Source: Cunninghamia lanceolata
Lineage: Eukaryota > Streptophyta > Pinopsida > Cupressales > Cupressaceae
NCBI GenBank assembly: GCA_027924645.1
Contig: BSBN01000293.1
Coordinates: 10,502,501 to 10,566,500, forward strand
Length of the DNA: 64,000 bases
Reading direction: 5' to 3'
Part shown: positions 1 to 12,434 of the stretch, piece by piece
Layout: each line of letters begins with the position of its first letter
How positions within the stretch are numbered: the stretch's first letter is position 1
The notes under the pieces: generated by a model
What the model was told of the DNA's origin: nothing
The model's input: the letters and a program-made list of their open reading frames with translations, nothing else
Database searches by the model: none
Translations under genes and position numbers: made by a program

Positions 1-949
1 CAAGGAACAACAAATTGAAATCAAAGGAAAATAAATTATGCATGACAAATGCGTCCTAGATTTTCCATCAAATAAAAGAGCATGCTTATTTATCCATTCC
101 AATACAATAAGAGTCCATATGCAATATAAGAATGACTATCACAAATGTTTGTAATGAATTAGAACATTGTGAAATTCATCAAATTTGCATTACAAGCATG
201 CTGGCAAATGTGGCAAGAGAAAATACAATGCAGCAACAAAGGATTTCCCTGAAAACCTATAAATAGAAATGGAGACATTCCATTATAAAAGAACAATTAT
301 ATTAATGAATCTCCTTGATTTGTAAATGTTTTGATCTCACTGGTATGAACCAGTGTGAATTGGAACCCTAGAACATTCCCTTGCACCTGCGAGCATCTAG
401 AAAAATAGCTTAGTGACCACCATATTATGCCTCTGAAACATTGTATATATAGCATTCGTCACAGATTCTGATTAGGAAAAATGAATGAGTGACCACCTAC
501 ATTAATAAACCATCAACCAACCTATACGCTATATTGAAGTCTTCTATCTACCTGCATCAAGTCAGTTAAAGTGCCCATGGTAGTCTAGGAGGAGTTGTAG
601 AACTTTGAATTGGAAAAGCTCGTGAAAACAACGCTTCAAAAAAACACATTATGAATATTTTAAAACTCTTTAAAATATTACTTTGATTTTTGAGAATTTT
701 TGCACATCGTGAACATTGAATTGCCTACCTACCTTCTCCTTTCCTTCTTTGTGCCTTTTCCATTTCGGTAATTTTGGTTTCCCATGAACCTATTTCAACA
801 AATTGGCAGTTCCAAGAACTCTTAAACCATAGATTCCTTCCTCCTCCCATATACAATCAAACACATAGAATTTTTACTTAGGATATTCTTTGAAGGATTT
901 CTAAGACTAGGAGTCCCACTTTTAAATATCTCAGATTGATTATTTTTTA
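1..949. other. Unassigned AT-rich repeat flank, no gene
   Basis: No reading frame with recognisable protein similarity was found on either strand. A TATA-like CTATAAATAG lies at about 258-267 on the + strand and could belong to the promoter of another LTR whose ends are outside the window or too decayed to see. Nothing else here can be supported. Confidence 0.4.
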
Positions 950-2239
950 TGAGCATAATATGCAAATGTATCAAAGGGGAAGAACAACATGGGACCTGAG
1001 TAAAGTTTCGAGGAATTTCAAGAATGAAAATGGGGTCCCAACACTTGGATTTTGAAACTTCAACTCTCTCTCAAGAAATATGTTGAAACCTTTGGCTCTC
1101 TTCTACAACTTGGTGAACATTTGTGAAGTATTGCTCTTGGTGTGCTCATATACAACATTCTATCGTGCATTCTCATGGATCTTGTGTAGCTGTGTTGTTG
1201 TATACATGCTCATGTGATATCTCTAGAGGGTTTTGTGACTTCTTCATGGGGTTATTTGAGACCATTGCTTGTTGGATTATTCTTCTTCAGCTGAGTAGTT
1301 TGCACCTCCATTAACCAGGTGATTATGTTTCATTTACTCTCTTTTTATTATTCTATTATAGTGTAATCAATTGTTTTCTTGTTGCAAGTGTGTGTGGGTT
1401 ACCTGCACCTTCTTTTCTCTCTTTCAATAAATTACACTAGTGTGCTCTCTTGCTTGAGTAGATTAGTTTTATATTTCATTTGCAAATATCTTGTCACTAT
1501 TGTTATTCATTCTAGACACACATACAAAGTAACAACACACACGTTTTCTCAATATTTTTCATTTGGGCTGCCCATGGAGGTTGAAAAACCAAAATAGGGG
1601 CTTCACCTAAAGGCAATTTCCTAAGCAGTCCCAACAAATTTCTCTTTTCTTTGTAGGTTACAAATTTTAGTGGGAAGCTTCATTCTTCTACGTTAGTTTT
1701 GTGATGTCTTGCTTAAAACCCTTTCATTCTTGTATTCATTTTGATTATTCAAAGTTAAATTAATCATTTCTTCTTAGTCTTAGTTTATTTCTATCACCTA
1801 AAGATTACTAGTTTGGTATTTTGTCCATTGTTGTACTGTACATGTGACTAGGAGTGTAATAGATTTAAGTTATTTTATTTTTTCATATGGCTCAAACTAC
1901 AATGTGATGCACAAACGTCCTCACGATGTGCTAGTGTCCTTGGTAGAGGGGTCATCTGTTTGACTCCAAGTTCTTATGTGTTTCTTCTTTTTTATTCTAT
2001 ACCAGAAATTTCTAAATTCTATTCACAACATTTCATTTCCAGTATTTTATCAATTCTTATTTATCATTCAAGAAGTTAGTATAGTTTCCATTCATATCTT
2101 TTAATGCAAAAAGGGACTAGTAATGTTAGTCAATTGAAAACTAGTTGATAGCAAACTAACACAGTTACTAGTGTAGTTGTAGTGGAAAATCTCTTTGGCT
2201 AATACTTCTTATTCAAGTTGTAATATTTCCTCATCTACA
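950..2239 (+). repeat. L1 5' LTR (left end unresolved)
   Basis: The right end is placed at 2239 because the CA there is followed by TTT and then TGGTGAACC (2243-2251). The same CA-TTT-TGGTGAACC junction follows the 5' LTRs of L2 and D. Mid-LTR signposts resemble the L2 LTR, for example 'GTAGGTTAC' near 1653 against 4453. The left end is a guess from the usual LTR length of this group (1.27-1.48 kb). I could not find the matching 3' LTR downstream of 55858. Confidence 0.45.
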
Positions 2240-2242
2240 TTT

Positions 2243-2251
2243 TGGTGAACC
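2243..2251 (+). other. L1 primer-binding site
   Basis: TGGTGAACC starts three T residues after the LTR CA, as in L2 (5021) and D (52193, minus strand). The cognate tRNA was not identified. Confidence 0.5.
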
Positions 2252-2417
2252 TAGTGCTTTTTAACATTTAAACACATTCCCTTGAACATTTAAAAACAAG
2301 AAACCTTTTCCATCACATTTCATTGTGTGTTGTGAGGCTAAAACTTGGTTTATGAGCTTCACAACCCAAACATCTAACTCAAACTATATCATTTATAGAA
2401 GTTTGTGACATGCTATT

Positions 2418-3751
2418 ATGGCTCAATCTTGTGCTCTTAACACTCCAATTAGGCCAGCACCAAAATTTACAAACTTCTCTTATGATCTTGCTATAACAAC
2501 TCTTCCATCTTTGTCTTCTCTTTCTACTATTCCAACGAGTAGTTATCATGATGCTAAGGGATCCTTTGACCATGAGGCCACATTAGGTAGTGCTCCACCA
2601 TAGAAGATCCAAGAGTTAGACCATCACCTAGGGGACTACCAAGATCACCTAGGGGACTACCAAGATCACCTAGGTAATTAGGACATACCTAGTGCTATTG
2701 TATCTCTAGTTGAGGCTCTTTTCTCTATGTTGACTAATCAACCTAATGGTCTTAATTTACTTCATGGTCTTTCCCATATCATACATAGCAATACACCTTC
2801 ATTGGTAAGCTATTGTGAGGTAGCTCAAGACTCACATTATAACATTATAGGTAATCAACTTTATGTTCCAATGGCTACTTCATGTGCACAAACATATACA
2901 TCTTCACGCATGGATATCAGCACTATAGAATAACTAAATGTAAATGTTATCTCATGTAGGTTGGCTATGAATGTCATTAACCAATATAGATGTGTTTCAT
3001 CTTCATGTCTATTATAGTTTACTTTTCTTAGTGGCCTACTTAGTGCCTCTCAGTAGCTATCTCTTTCCCTCACCTCTACTCCCATTTCTTCACCCATACA
3101 TATCATCGACCCTGTTATTAACCAACTTCTCTACAATGTGGTTCCTTGCAATAGCAACTTGCTTCCTTATCAATATCATCTACGTAGCCTCTCATTCCTG
3201 ACTATTGTCAATGTAGTCCATTATTGTTAAACACCCTTGCTACCCCCTTTCTCCAAGGCTTTGAGGCACTGTGTTTTGAAAAGTATTATGGGAAAGGTGA
3301 TCCACAAATGCATGCCTTTGCATTCACTACCTTGTGTAGTGATTTTATCTTTCAAGATCCATTGTTAGCAAAGCTATTTCTACGATCACTGAAAGACACC
3401 ACATTGGATTAGTTTTTCTCTTTACCTGATCATCCATTTTCTTCTTTTGAGCAACTGGTAAATCAGTTTCTCCAACATTTCAAAGCCAACATTGGGTCAT
3501 AGGTCACCTTCACTGACCTCGTCCATTATCATCAAAGAGTGAATGAGAAGGTTACTAATTTTATTTGTAAGTATCAAGATTTATTTTTAGAAATACCTTA
3601 TGCCCTACCATATTCATATGTGTAGTGGGTTTCATTGGAAACCTACAACCTCTAATCAGGGATAAAATATTGCTTATGAAGTATCCTTCTTTTGCATATT
3701 TATGCACAACACTTCATGATTACCAACAATCTGCCAACCAATTCAAGGTTT
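2418..3751 (+). pseudogene. gag: L1 gag, N-terminal and capsid part (interrupted)
   Basis: This is the remains of a Ty3-type Gag. An ATG at 2418 opens a short Pro/Ser-rich stretch that ends in TAG near 2601. After small frame changes, a capsid-like segment begins near 3240. It has the pattern F-x2-Y-Y-G-K-G-D-P with His and Ala-Phe following, then LLAKLF, and a tryptophan codon converted to TAG at 3410. Further on are SFEQLVNQFLQHF-type residues (about 3447) and a helix ending near 3751. A 21 bp unit is tandemly repeated about 2.5 times at 2623-2680. The frame is cut at 3751 by L2 and resumes at 45130 in the expected register. It cannot make an intact protein. The assignment to a Gag capsid rests on pattern and context. 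Confidence 0.6.
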
Positions 3752-5017
3752 TGTTATGGATTAAAAAGTGTCCACTTGTTTTTTTACCTCCTTGTTTAGC
3801 TCCTAGGTCCCCGTGATTGCATTATACATTCAAAATATTTATCCCGACACAAAATTGCCTGACACCAATGCAAAATGGGAATATGGGCCCCTTCACTTAC
3901 CTTACTGTAGACCCAAAAAGGGTTGATGGACCTAGGCGGTACCACCCATGTCCCCCCTTTTTGGTCTAGCCTAATTTAAAGTTATGTTAGCCTGGGACTT
4001 TTCAAAGGGTTTCTCCTTGTCGACTCTTTTGGTTTAATTTCATGATTGATCAGGAAAGCATATATAAGTGTGTTTTGGATCCATTTGTAACTACGAAAGA
4101 GATAGCTAACTTGAGATCTTGAAGGAAAGAAAGCAAGAGCATTCATTGTGATTCTAGATTAGGTTTGTGTGTTGTCATTGTGTTGTTATTGCAGATATGG
4201 AGCTATCATCTATTCTTCCTTAGGAGTTGAAGTATCTTCATCATTCTAAGAGTTCATCACATAGGTGATATCATTGTTTTTTATCATCATTTGAATCATC
4301 TCATTATCATGGTTTTCAACCTCTACCCCCATGAGGGTACGCACTCTCTATCAATCAATGGTGTTGGGAAGTTAGAATGCTATCCCAGGATTTGACTGAG
4401 GCAATTCCCTAAACACCATAACCCCCAAACCCCTTTTTATATTCTTGTGTGTAGGTTACAGGAGTAAGATCTAGAAAATACAGAGCTATAGGAAGATTGT
4501 GTGAAGAGTTCAGGGTTTTGAGATATGGAAATAATTTAAGAGAATTCACTCATCAAGGACCTGGGTGGTACCGCCCATGACCTCCTACTCTTTCTAATTT
4601 TAGATCTGGCATTTGGGCAATATTTACAACATCTTTCCAGTTTACAGTTTCTGCAGATTCCTCTAATCAAGACCTGGGTGGTCCCGAATTGGTCCTTCAA
4701 CGCCTCTTCTTTCTAGATATAGGTTTTGTTGTCTCTGATCATCCCTATGCAATTGGTTTCTAAGTATCTATTATACTTTCTTAGTTATGAGAAGATCTTT
4801 GTATAACTAGGGTTTTAGGCATTGTTAACCTAGAGTTTGATAAAAAGGCTAAATTAAACCTGATCCATCTATAACATACCTGAGAAAAAGGTTAGAAGAT
4901 GAGTCCACCATCATTTGGTAGTGATTTGGATCAATCTTGTCCTTGAATGTTAAATGGAAAAGGGTTTGATCTATTGTGCATTCTAGTGGTTATCATTCAC
5001 CTTTTTCATACTTAACA
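3752..5017 (+). repeat. L2 5' LTR (1266 bp)
   Basis: It aligns end to end with 43861-45129. It has TG...CA ends and a TATA-like CATATATAAG near 4059, which would set the start of transcription and leave a roughly 300 bp U3. Confidence 0.9.
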
Positions 5018-5020
5018 TTT

Positions 5021-5030
5021 TGGTGAACCC
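5021..5030 (+). other. L2 primer-binding site
   Basis: TGGTGAACCC lies three bases after the 5' LTR. Its position and shared sequence in L1, L2 and D mark it as the minus-strand primer site. The tRNA is not assigned. Confidence 0.6.
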
Positions 5031-5097
5031 GTAGCTTCAAGCATTTGCATCTTGTTGATTGTTCAAATCATATCTTGCATTGATTCATTGTATATTT

Positions 5098-5432
5098 TGT
5101 TAGTTGCCGTTGCATTAAAAGATTGACCTGTTAATGCCTGATACAACCACTTGACTTAACAAGCACGGGAGGTGGTTAAGCCCTTGTCACAAACCACCGC
5201 AGCGCAACACTGAATAAGGAGACCAAGGGCCACACCTTGCAACAATCCCCCCCAGCGCAAGTGCGGGGTTTGAACCCGTGACCTCAGCTCTGATACCAAC
5301 TCTTAGTTTTCATTGCACCAAAAGATTGACATGTTAATGCCCGATACAACCACTTGACTTAACAAGCACAGGAGGCGGTTAAGCCCTTGTCACAAACCAC
5401 CGCAGCGCAGCGCAGAACAAGGAGACCAAGGG
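5098..5432 (-). repeat. TRIM copy: full LTR, interior and truncated second LTR
   Basis: The full LTR is 5098-5244. The interior holds the complement of a polypurine tract (about 5245-5253) and the complement of TGGTATCAGAGC (5287-5298). A second LTR starts at 5301 (TCTTAG in place of TGTTAG) and stops at 5432, about 15 bp short of its end, where the inverted flank copy begins. Confidence 0.85.
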
Positions 5433-5959
5433 AATAGTGACCTCATGTGATGTAAAGGATATGATGGGTTCAGGATCTTTCCTTTTCTTATTAGATTAGG
5501 GAGGAGCCACACCACCCTTGTTATGATTGGATTCCATCTATGTGAGACTTTTGTATACCAAGATACTAGTTTGAGAAACTAGGTTTTTGAAGCTTTCAAA
5601 AACATACTAGTGTCACTACAAACCAAGTGATCCCAATGTTAAAAGTGCTGCACAAAAAGGCAATATAAACAACTTCAATATTTCTTGCAAAGATATGTGA
5701 AAGAGGTGTTATCTTCTTATGTTGAAATACACAATGTGTAATTGTAAAAGTATGAGTTTTCAAATCTAGGATATAAAATGATGCAAGATTACTATGCCAA
5801 ATCAACTTTTATGAATATTTGATGTATCTAATATGATCATGCAAGAGAATTTTTTTGAAACCCTAATGAAAATTATTTTCACAATGCAAGATTTTTGAAT
5901 GCCTAAATATGCACATTTTCCAAAATTATGTAAGATTTTCAAATGAATATTGATAAATA
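5433..5959 (-). repeat. 527 bp inverted copy of 12596-13122
   Basis: This segment is the reverse complement of 12596-13122 with the same length and only about four differences by eye (roughly 1%). It starts at an arbitrary point inside the L2 ORF copy and ends exactly at the C1 target duplication. The 69-codon frames at 5596-5805 and 12750-12959 look like conserved protein only because of this duplication. Confidence 0.93.
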
Positions 5960-6152
5960 TGTTGCACCAAAAGATCGACCTGTTAATGCCCGATACAACC
6001 ACGTGACTTAACAAGCACGGGAGGTGGTTAAGCCCTTGTCACAAACCACCACAACGCAACGCTAAACAAGGAGACCAAGGGCCACACCTTGCAACAATCC
6101 CCCCCAGCGCAAGCGCGGGGTTTGAACCCGTGACCTCGGCTCTGATACCAAC
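5960..6152 (-). repeat. TRIM partial LTR and interior
   Basis: TRIM LTR sequence runs to 6096 but lacks its first 12 or so bases on the + strand. It joins the inverted copy through TGTTGCA. The interior has the complement of a purine tract (about 6097-6105) and of TGGTATCAGAGC (6139-6150). Copia LTR sequence, not a TRIM LTR, starts directly after it at 6153. Confidence 0.82.
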
Positions 6153-7233
6153 TGTTAATAACTGAGAGGGGGGGTGAATCAGTTATCTTAAATTTATTCA
6201 ACTTTTTGTTCTTCTTTAATAATTGGTGCAGCATCAAAGCAAACAATCATGAAAGTAGAAACAAAGTCAATACACATAACACAATGATTTTGACGTGGAA
6301 AACTTGGTTAAGGGAAAAACCACAGGGTGATTAACCCAAGAATGTATTCTCTGTTAGAAGAATAGAAGTACAAAATGGTACCTACCAATTTAGGGCTCAC
6401 TGCCTGAGCATACTACTCACAAGAGGCTCACTGCCTACAAGAGAGAAAGATAACACAATGTTTGAACTGATGAGAAGCATCCACACATGCTAAGATTCAG
6501 TTCCGGTTGAGCTCAATAAGCTGATCTCCTGCACTTCATTCTAACTTTCTTTTGGTTCAACTATCCTATCACATTTCAGACCTATCTTCCTACCTTCCCA
6601 CTACTCTTTTGCTTTTATTCACACAATTCCACATTCACACACCACACCTTCATATCTAAATTCATCTGGTATATATATCCATACAAGTAATCTTACCACC
6701 TTTCTAGTCGACATCCGGAATAGTCAATATTTTCCCAAGCTTTGATCTGTCGGCTGGATCCTTACTTACCAAGTAATGCGGATCTAGGAGATGCTTGAAG
6801 AAGTCATCAATCATGTCGGCCAATCATGAATGATACCTCAAGAAACTTAGTCATCAGCAATATCTCTTTCGGATTTGGGTCTGACACTCTGTCGGTATAG
6901 TTCTTCCTCTGTCTACTCTGCCAAACAGCAACCCAACACTCAAGTGCTCATATCTTTTCACCCTTCCATCACCGGAGGCTAAATCCTTGGAATCTATTAC
7001 TCAAGGTACTTGTCTTGACTTCCCCAAATCCGCATTTCACTGAGATACTTCCTCTGAGAGATCCGGACCTGACTATCAGACCTTGCTGACTGCTCTGTTC
7101 CTACTTACCAGATCATAACACTTCTTCAATCTGACTTCCAGTAGAGACACATCATGTCTTGTGGATGTGTGGGATAACCTTTGTTGCCATCAATGACAAC
7201 ATACATGAATCTATATAGTGTCTCTTGCCAACA
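6153..7233 (-). repeat. Copia-type LTR inside C1 (1081 bp)
   Basis: It starts TGTTAATAACTGAGAGG and ends TTGCCAACA on the + strand. The start resembles the LTRs of the 14743-22515 copia element, which share ACTGAGAGGGGGG(G)TGAATCA. The CA end is followed by ATCTCCCCC, the complement of a polypurine tract, so on the minus strand it is a 3' LTR. Its expected 5' partner is missing and a TRIM LTR is found in that place. Confidence 0.8.
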
Positions 7234-7246
7234 ATCTCCCCCTTTG
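7234..7246 (-). other. C1 polypurine tract
   Basis: The minus strand reads GCCAAAGGGGGAGAT directly before the TG of the copia LTR. This is the usual plus-strand priming site. The copia element has the same GGGGGAGAT at 16225-16233. Confidence 0.75.
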
Positions 7247-7560
7247 GCATTGATGGCAACACTTAGTGAAAAATGACTAAGTGTCACGCTATACTCCCCC
7301 TTTGTTGATGCTCTATTTTTATATACATTTTCTGGAGCTCCCCCTTAGCTAGATTCCTCATTTTTCACTGCGCCTCACTCCCCCTTTGACATCAATGGCA
7401 AAGGGTATGGTCTGTACACCAAAATTCTCAAAAAGTCAACTATACTTGGCCGCATAAATATATATATATAGCATACTTACATATACTAAAGTATGTCTGC
7501 AAAAGTTGTCTTTAATTGGATGAATTATGTTGCCCAACTTTGCTTCATCCTATCCAAAAT

Positions 7561-10500
7561 TCAGATGTGACCACTCAACAGGAATGCAAACGTGTCTGCC
7601 CTTTTTAGATCTGTTGGATCACTGGTCCGGGCTGTGATCTGAGCTTCTTTTATGGCCTCTAACTTAGGGATAATTATCCCTCTAAGTTCACCCAACCTGC
7701 TTATTCTATTTTTCTTTTCCTTCTCAAGCTTCTTGATTTCATTCAAGACTACAATAGTCTGACATTCTTGATTTATTATGGAAGAGGAGAGAGGATCAAA
7801 ATTCTTTGAGAGTTTTGTCAGTTTGTCCTCCTATTCTTTCACTTTCTTCTCAATATCCAATGTTACTTTGGACCATGATAAAAAAAATTTGTATATTTCC
7901 CCACCATCTTTAAGAGCATTTTCTAAGCTCTTTATACCAATATTCATATTCCTCCTATCATTAGTTATTAACCCTTGTACCTCTGATAATCTTTTTGCCA
8001 AAAATTCCTTCCGGACCTTATCTTCTGCTGACTTCTCTAGGGAATCAAAATGTGTGCTAACACTATTGACTAGACATTTGAGATTACCAGATGAGGAGAC
8101 TGAGGGATCCTTCTGAAAAGATGGCATGATCTTTTCTAATACTCCGGATGCAACTTCTATTAGCTCACAGTCTTCCATGTGAGACTTCAGGATTTTTTCT
8201 TTAGCCTTTGCATTAGCAAATGAAGCTATCTTCATTGTTTGTACCAGGGAAAGAGAATCAAAATCAAATGACCCTTGTAGAAGTTTCAGTTCATCAATCT
8301 CCATTGTCTCTTTGTTTAAGAATTCTTTGACAGTTTCTGCAGTGTCTCTTGCTGGAGACAAATTCTTTTTCTCTTCTGTTATCTTAGAGCTGTCTCTTGG
8401 AGCTTTCTCTCCTTATATGCTCTTACCACTAACAGTTGTGATCTTCTCTGTTGAAGCCTTCTTTCCTTTTGTAACCTTAGTACTGTCATCTTCTTTTTCC
8501 TTCACTCCTTTTTCTTTATCATCTATTCTTTCTTCTCCTTTGGATCTGGAGTCAGCAGGGGAAACCGGAGGAGTGATTTTTGTTTGTTCATAGGCCACCT
8601 CTTCCGAAGCAGAGGATTCCAAGTCCTTATCTTTTTCTTCACCGGTGTCCATTACTTCTTTTGTCATTGCCTCAGTAGATTCTTTTTCAATACTTGTAGC
8701 TGAGGGGTCAACACCCAAGACCTCTATAATAGGAATGTTGAATCTTGAGTATGCATTCCGGAGGATCTCTTCTGTTTCTTTTGCTATTTTGTCAGTTTCT
8801 CCGAGCATAAGTTGATTCATTCTTGCTTTGCTCCAGAACTCATCCTTGCAATCTTTGAAGATCATATTCATTTGCTTTGAATCAATTGAAGGATATAGCT
8901 GAATGGCTATCTATTCTCAGATCTCAAGATCTTTTGCCATAGCATTATTCTTTCTTATTTCTAACTCTTTCTCTAGGCTTTTGGGAATAAGAGATATAAT
9001 TTCAATAAAATCCTTATTGTAGATATTCAGATACTTGACTGCTGCTTCCTGCAAGATCTTTTGGTCAGCCTCATTATAATAATCATAGAATTCAACCATT
9101 AGTTGAAGGTTTCCATCCATAGTAACTGATTTGATGACATCATCTAATGATAGAGTGGGCTTTTCAACAAACTCTTATGTCATCTCCTCCTTGTCTTCAC
9201 CGGTAGAGGGTTCACCAGATACTTTCTTCTTTTTCCTCATTTTCCTTACCTCCTCATCTGACTCAGTCTCTTCATCATCCTTTTGACTGATGTAAGACCT
9301 TGTGGCCTTTGTCTTAGTTCTTTTCTCTGCTTTACCGGATGATTTTGCTTCCAGTTTTGATTTATTTGAGCTCTTATCAGTGGTAGGAGCAGAGCTCCTA
9401 GAAGATCTGGTCCGGGAGGAGGATTCTACTAAAACACTTTGCTTTTCTACCTCTTTCTTCTCTTTCTCAGTCCTTTCCTTCTTTTCCCTATTGGCATCAA
9501 GTGTCTCTTTTGAAATGCCAAAGATTTTGGCAATGTTTTCTACTTCTTTTCTTACCTTTCTTTTCATCTATGGTTGCCTTAGTTCAACATGGATCTTCAC
9601 ACTCAATTCTTCAAAGGTTCCAAACCTTTCTACCTTGGGATCCTTTGGTTGACTTAGCATGTGTTGGACATGCAGCCCTACGATTTTCTCATCCACCTCA
9701 TACCCCATTGGCATGATCTACACTGTTCTTGGTTTCACTGCCTCCATTAGGCACTGATCAGTCTCTACCATAAAGCATACTGTGTCTTTGTATTTCTCAA
9801 CTAGAGATTGGGGAATTCTCTCTCTATCTTGCATCATGTTCTGGAAGTTTTTGAAGAAACCCTAGAGAGCTGTGTTTTGTGCTTTGTCATCACCAAGTCC
9901 ATGCAAATAATCCCTAATTTGTATGGCAACCGGTCTATCATTCTGTCATACCCATCCACTGGATCCGGGTAGTTCATTCATAAAGTAGAAGAATAAGCAC
10001 AATATTAACCCACCATACTTAAATGAATTCTTTTTATCTTTCTTTATTTTCTGTAGATTCTCCAAGAGTTGGTTTAGAAGGAGCTGAGAAAGGTCATAAT
10101 CTAAATTCTTCCTTAACATTTCATAAGCAGTGTAGATAGCAGTTCCAGGTACTGAATTCTCCCTGCTAGAATGATATATTGTGTATCCGATGATCATGGA
10201 GGCAAACTTGATATCCAGATCAGTGATATCTTCTATTGTCATTGCTCTTTTGTTGAACCTAGATCCGGTAGCCTCACTTACAATCTGATTCTTGACTAAT
10301 TTGAGAATAGGTATCCCACTGGATGAGTGCAAACTGGTAACTGCCCTAATGGCATCTTTTGTGATCTTGAATGGTCCATTCAACCACATGAAGTTGTCAT
10401 GTATTCTACTCAAGACATACCGGACCCATTCATCCTCAGTAAAGTAGGGGAAATGTATATACTGTGCAAAGTGCTTGTCCCGAAGGGCCTTGTATTGGGG

Positions 10501-10752
10501 TTAGAGCTCAAATGAATCATCTATTAGTTGTTTGTGGTAGATATCCCTCAATTTGAACTCTCCAAATTCTTCAATGTTTGCGTGAATGTAAACCCTAATA
10601 TCTTCTATATGCAAGACACCATCCGGAACACTGGAAAATGCTCCTAGGGGATCTACTTCCAAGGATTTGTAGGGATGTTTCTTGAATTTGGGGTGAGGCC
10701 TATCAGTGATCTTCACAATATTCAGAGTAGTCATCTTTAAAAAGATTTGCAT
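7561..10752 (-). pseudogene. C1 large ORF of unknown function (1064 codons)
   Basis: One frame can be followed from ATG at 10752 to TGA at 7561, interrupted by nine internal stops (10501, 9946, 9719, 9568, 9175, 8917, 8911, 8413, 7831). The N-terminal third is globular. It includes a W-x3-FKITKDAI segment followed by Ser/Gly/Ile/Pro, then MIIGYTIYHSS and KYGGLILCLFFYF, arranged like the plant mobile domain family carried by many plant elements; that likeness is from memory of the family. The middle (about 9560-9175 and 8700-8415) is Lys/Glu/Ser-rich with RKMRKKKK-type basic runs that could be nuclear localisation signals. The last third is helical and coiled-coil-like, ending in a Lys/Glu-rich stretch near 7746-7650. 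It sits where pol should be, between gag and the polypurine tract. Its function is not known. Confidence 0.65.
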
Positions 10753-11321
10753 AGAGATGTTTAGGAATGGAAAATACCTTTTGCGCCTTTAGGTTTCACG
10801 GAGTGAGCCGGATCGATTTCTAGATGAATCGACTTCTGCAAATGATCTTTGATGGGCTTGAGGAAATTTGTTGCAGAGCTCCTTTTTGCTTCTTCTTAAA
10901 TGTAGAATGATCAAATGTTTAATACAAAGAACCCTTATATTACTCCGCAAACCCTAATACCAAGTTGCAATAAATGCTTGACCTAAGTCATTCCGGTTTG
11001 CCTTAATCAGATGACTTGAAGAACCGGATCAATCTTGATCTAAACATCTTTCAGATCTTCCATATCTTAACCATAGTTTATTTAGATGTTTCCCTTATGA
11101 ACCCTTTAATCCGCAACTCTCCTTGTGCCAGTTCCGGCACCAATTGACTGGCTGGGGGAAAATGGTTTTCTTTGTGTCTCCCCCTGAGCCAGAGCTCACT
11201 TTTAATTTTCAGAAGGAATATCAGCACCAGAGTCTAGTGCGGATCCATCTCCTACATTCTCTGTACTTTTCTTCACCCAAATCTTGTTCATCTCACTTTG
11301 AACTTTATCCGCATTCACTTT
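10753..11321 (-). other. C1 spacer between gag end and large ORF
   Basis: No coding frame is evident on the minus strand. The region is AT-rich and probably acts as leader or linker for the downstream ORF. No promoter or splice site can be supported by eye. Confidence 0.4.
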
Positions 11322-12383
11322 TCATTTTCCCTTGTCTTGATTCTGATTATGATGTACCGGACCTCTTTTGTCTTGATTCTTGCTTCTATAGAATTTTGCA
11401 ATATGATCGGATCTATTGCAAATTTGGCAAACAACATTTCTTTGCATATTTGATTGATATCCTTTTGATCTACATTGATTAGCCATATGACCCATTCTAT
11501 TGCATGCAAAGCATCTACCATTGAATGAATTGTTCATTTGCATATTTCTGCATTCATGAGATTTGTGACCATACCTTTTGCAGTTGAAACACTGTCTAGA
11601 GAAGGATGTATTAGTCTGATTCATTCTCTTTCTGCACTGATTAGCTTTATGACCAAAGTAATTGCAGTTGTGGCAGTATCCATTGAAGGATGGATGTCTT
11701 TGAGCATTAGGCTACCTTACCGGAGGTCTTCTAGGCCTGTTTCTTGGATTTTCTGGTCCAAAATTTTTCTAACCGGATCCAGAGCTTTCACCTTTTTCAT
11801 ATCCCAGGCCACACTTGTCATCTACTCTCTTTTGGCTTTCAAGAAGAAATTCAAGTTGAGTAGAGCTTATCTTGAATTTCTCTTTGTATTCATTTGCTAT
11901 TTGAAGATCCCTTTTAAGAGAGACAATTTGATCCTCAAGTTTTTCTTCATTATCTTTAGCATCTTCAAGATCAAATTCAAGATGTCTGATTATTCTATCC
12001 ATCTTGTGGCAGTCTTCTGATTTTTCCTTGAGAGATTGTCTTAGATCATCTTCAAATTTTCTTCTCTCTTCAATTTCTTGGGTAAACTTCATAACTCCCG
12101 ATTCCATTTCATGTCTTACCATGATGATTTCTTTTGATAACTTTTCACATAACCTGGTTTTCTCTTTCAGATCTCCATTTGTATCATTGGCTTCACCTTG
12201 ACTTGCCAATTGCTGAAGTAGCTCCTTTCTCTTTTTCATAGAGAGACTCAGTTTCTCTTTTAGTTCTTTTATGAAACCATCAGCCTATTTGAGTCTTTCC
12301 TTCAGTTCATTGACTTCAGAATTTGACTGGTCAAGATCATTAAGGGTAGACTTAAGTTGCTCCCTCATACCATACACATCCAT
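11322..12383 (-). pseudogene. gag: C1 truncated copia Gag: coiled coil plus zinc knuckles
   Basis: The ATG at 12383 lies about 50 bases after the primer site, so the usual copia capsid domain is absent. The product starts with a long heptad-rich coiled coil (codons 1-190), continues with CGLGYEKGESS, which is typical of copia Gag linkers, and then has four zinc knuckles. Three keep the CX2CX4HX4C spacing (C-HNC, C-FNC, C-FAC). The fourth (CQIC...H) has lost its last Cys to Tyr. In-frame stops occur at about 12283, 11769 and 11713. On the minus strand the large unknown ORF follows about 570 bases downstream. It could bind RNA but could not form a capsid alone. Confidence 0.72.
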
Positions 12384-12434
12384 TTGAATTCCCAGATCTT
12401 CCTCAAGCTATTAGGCTCTGTTGGGAGGAAATTG

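Noticed and set aside
1123..1597. Small ORFs of 63 and 72 codons in the L1 LTR region
   Set aside because: No motifs, poor composition, and location inside a probable LTR. Chance frames in AT-rich DNA are expected at this length.
5596..5805. A 69-residue protein present twice (also 12750-12959)
   Set aside because: Both frames lie in the arms of the 527 bp inverted duplication, so identity reflects recent DNA duplication, not protein conservation. No motif or homologue is apparent.
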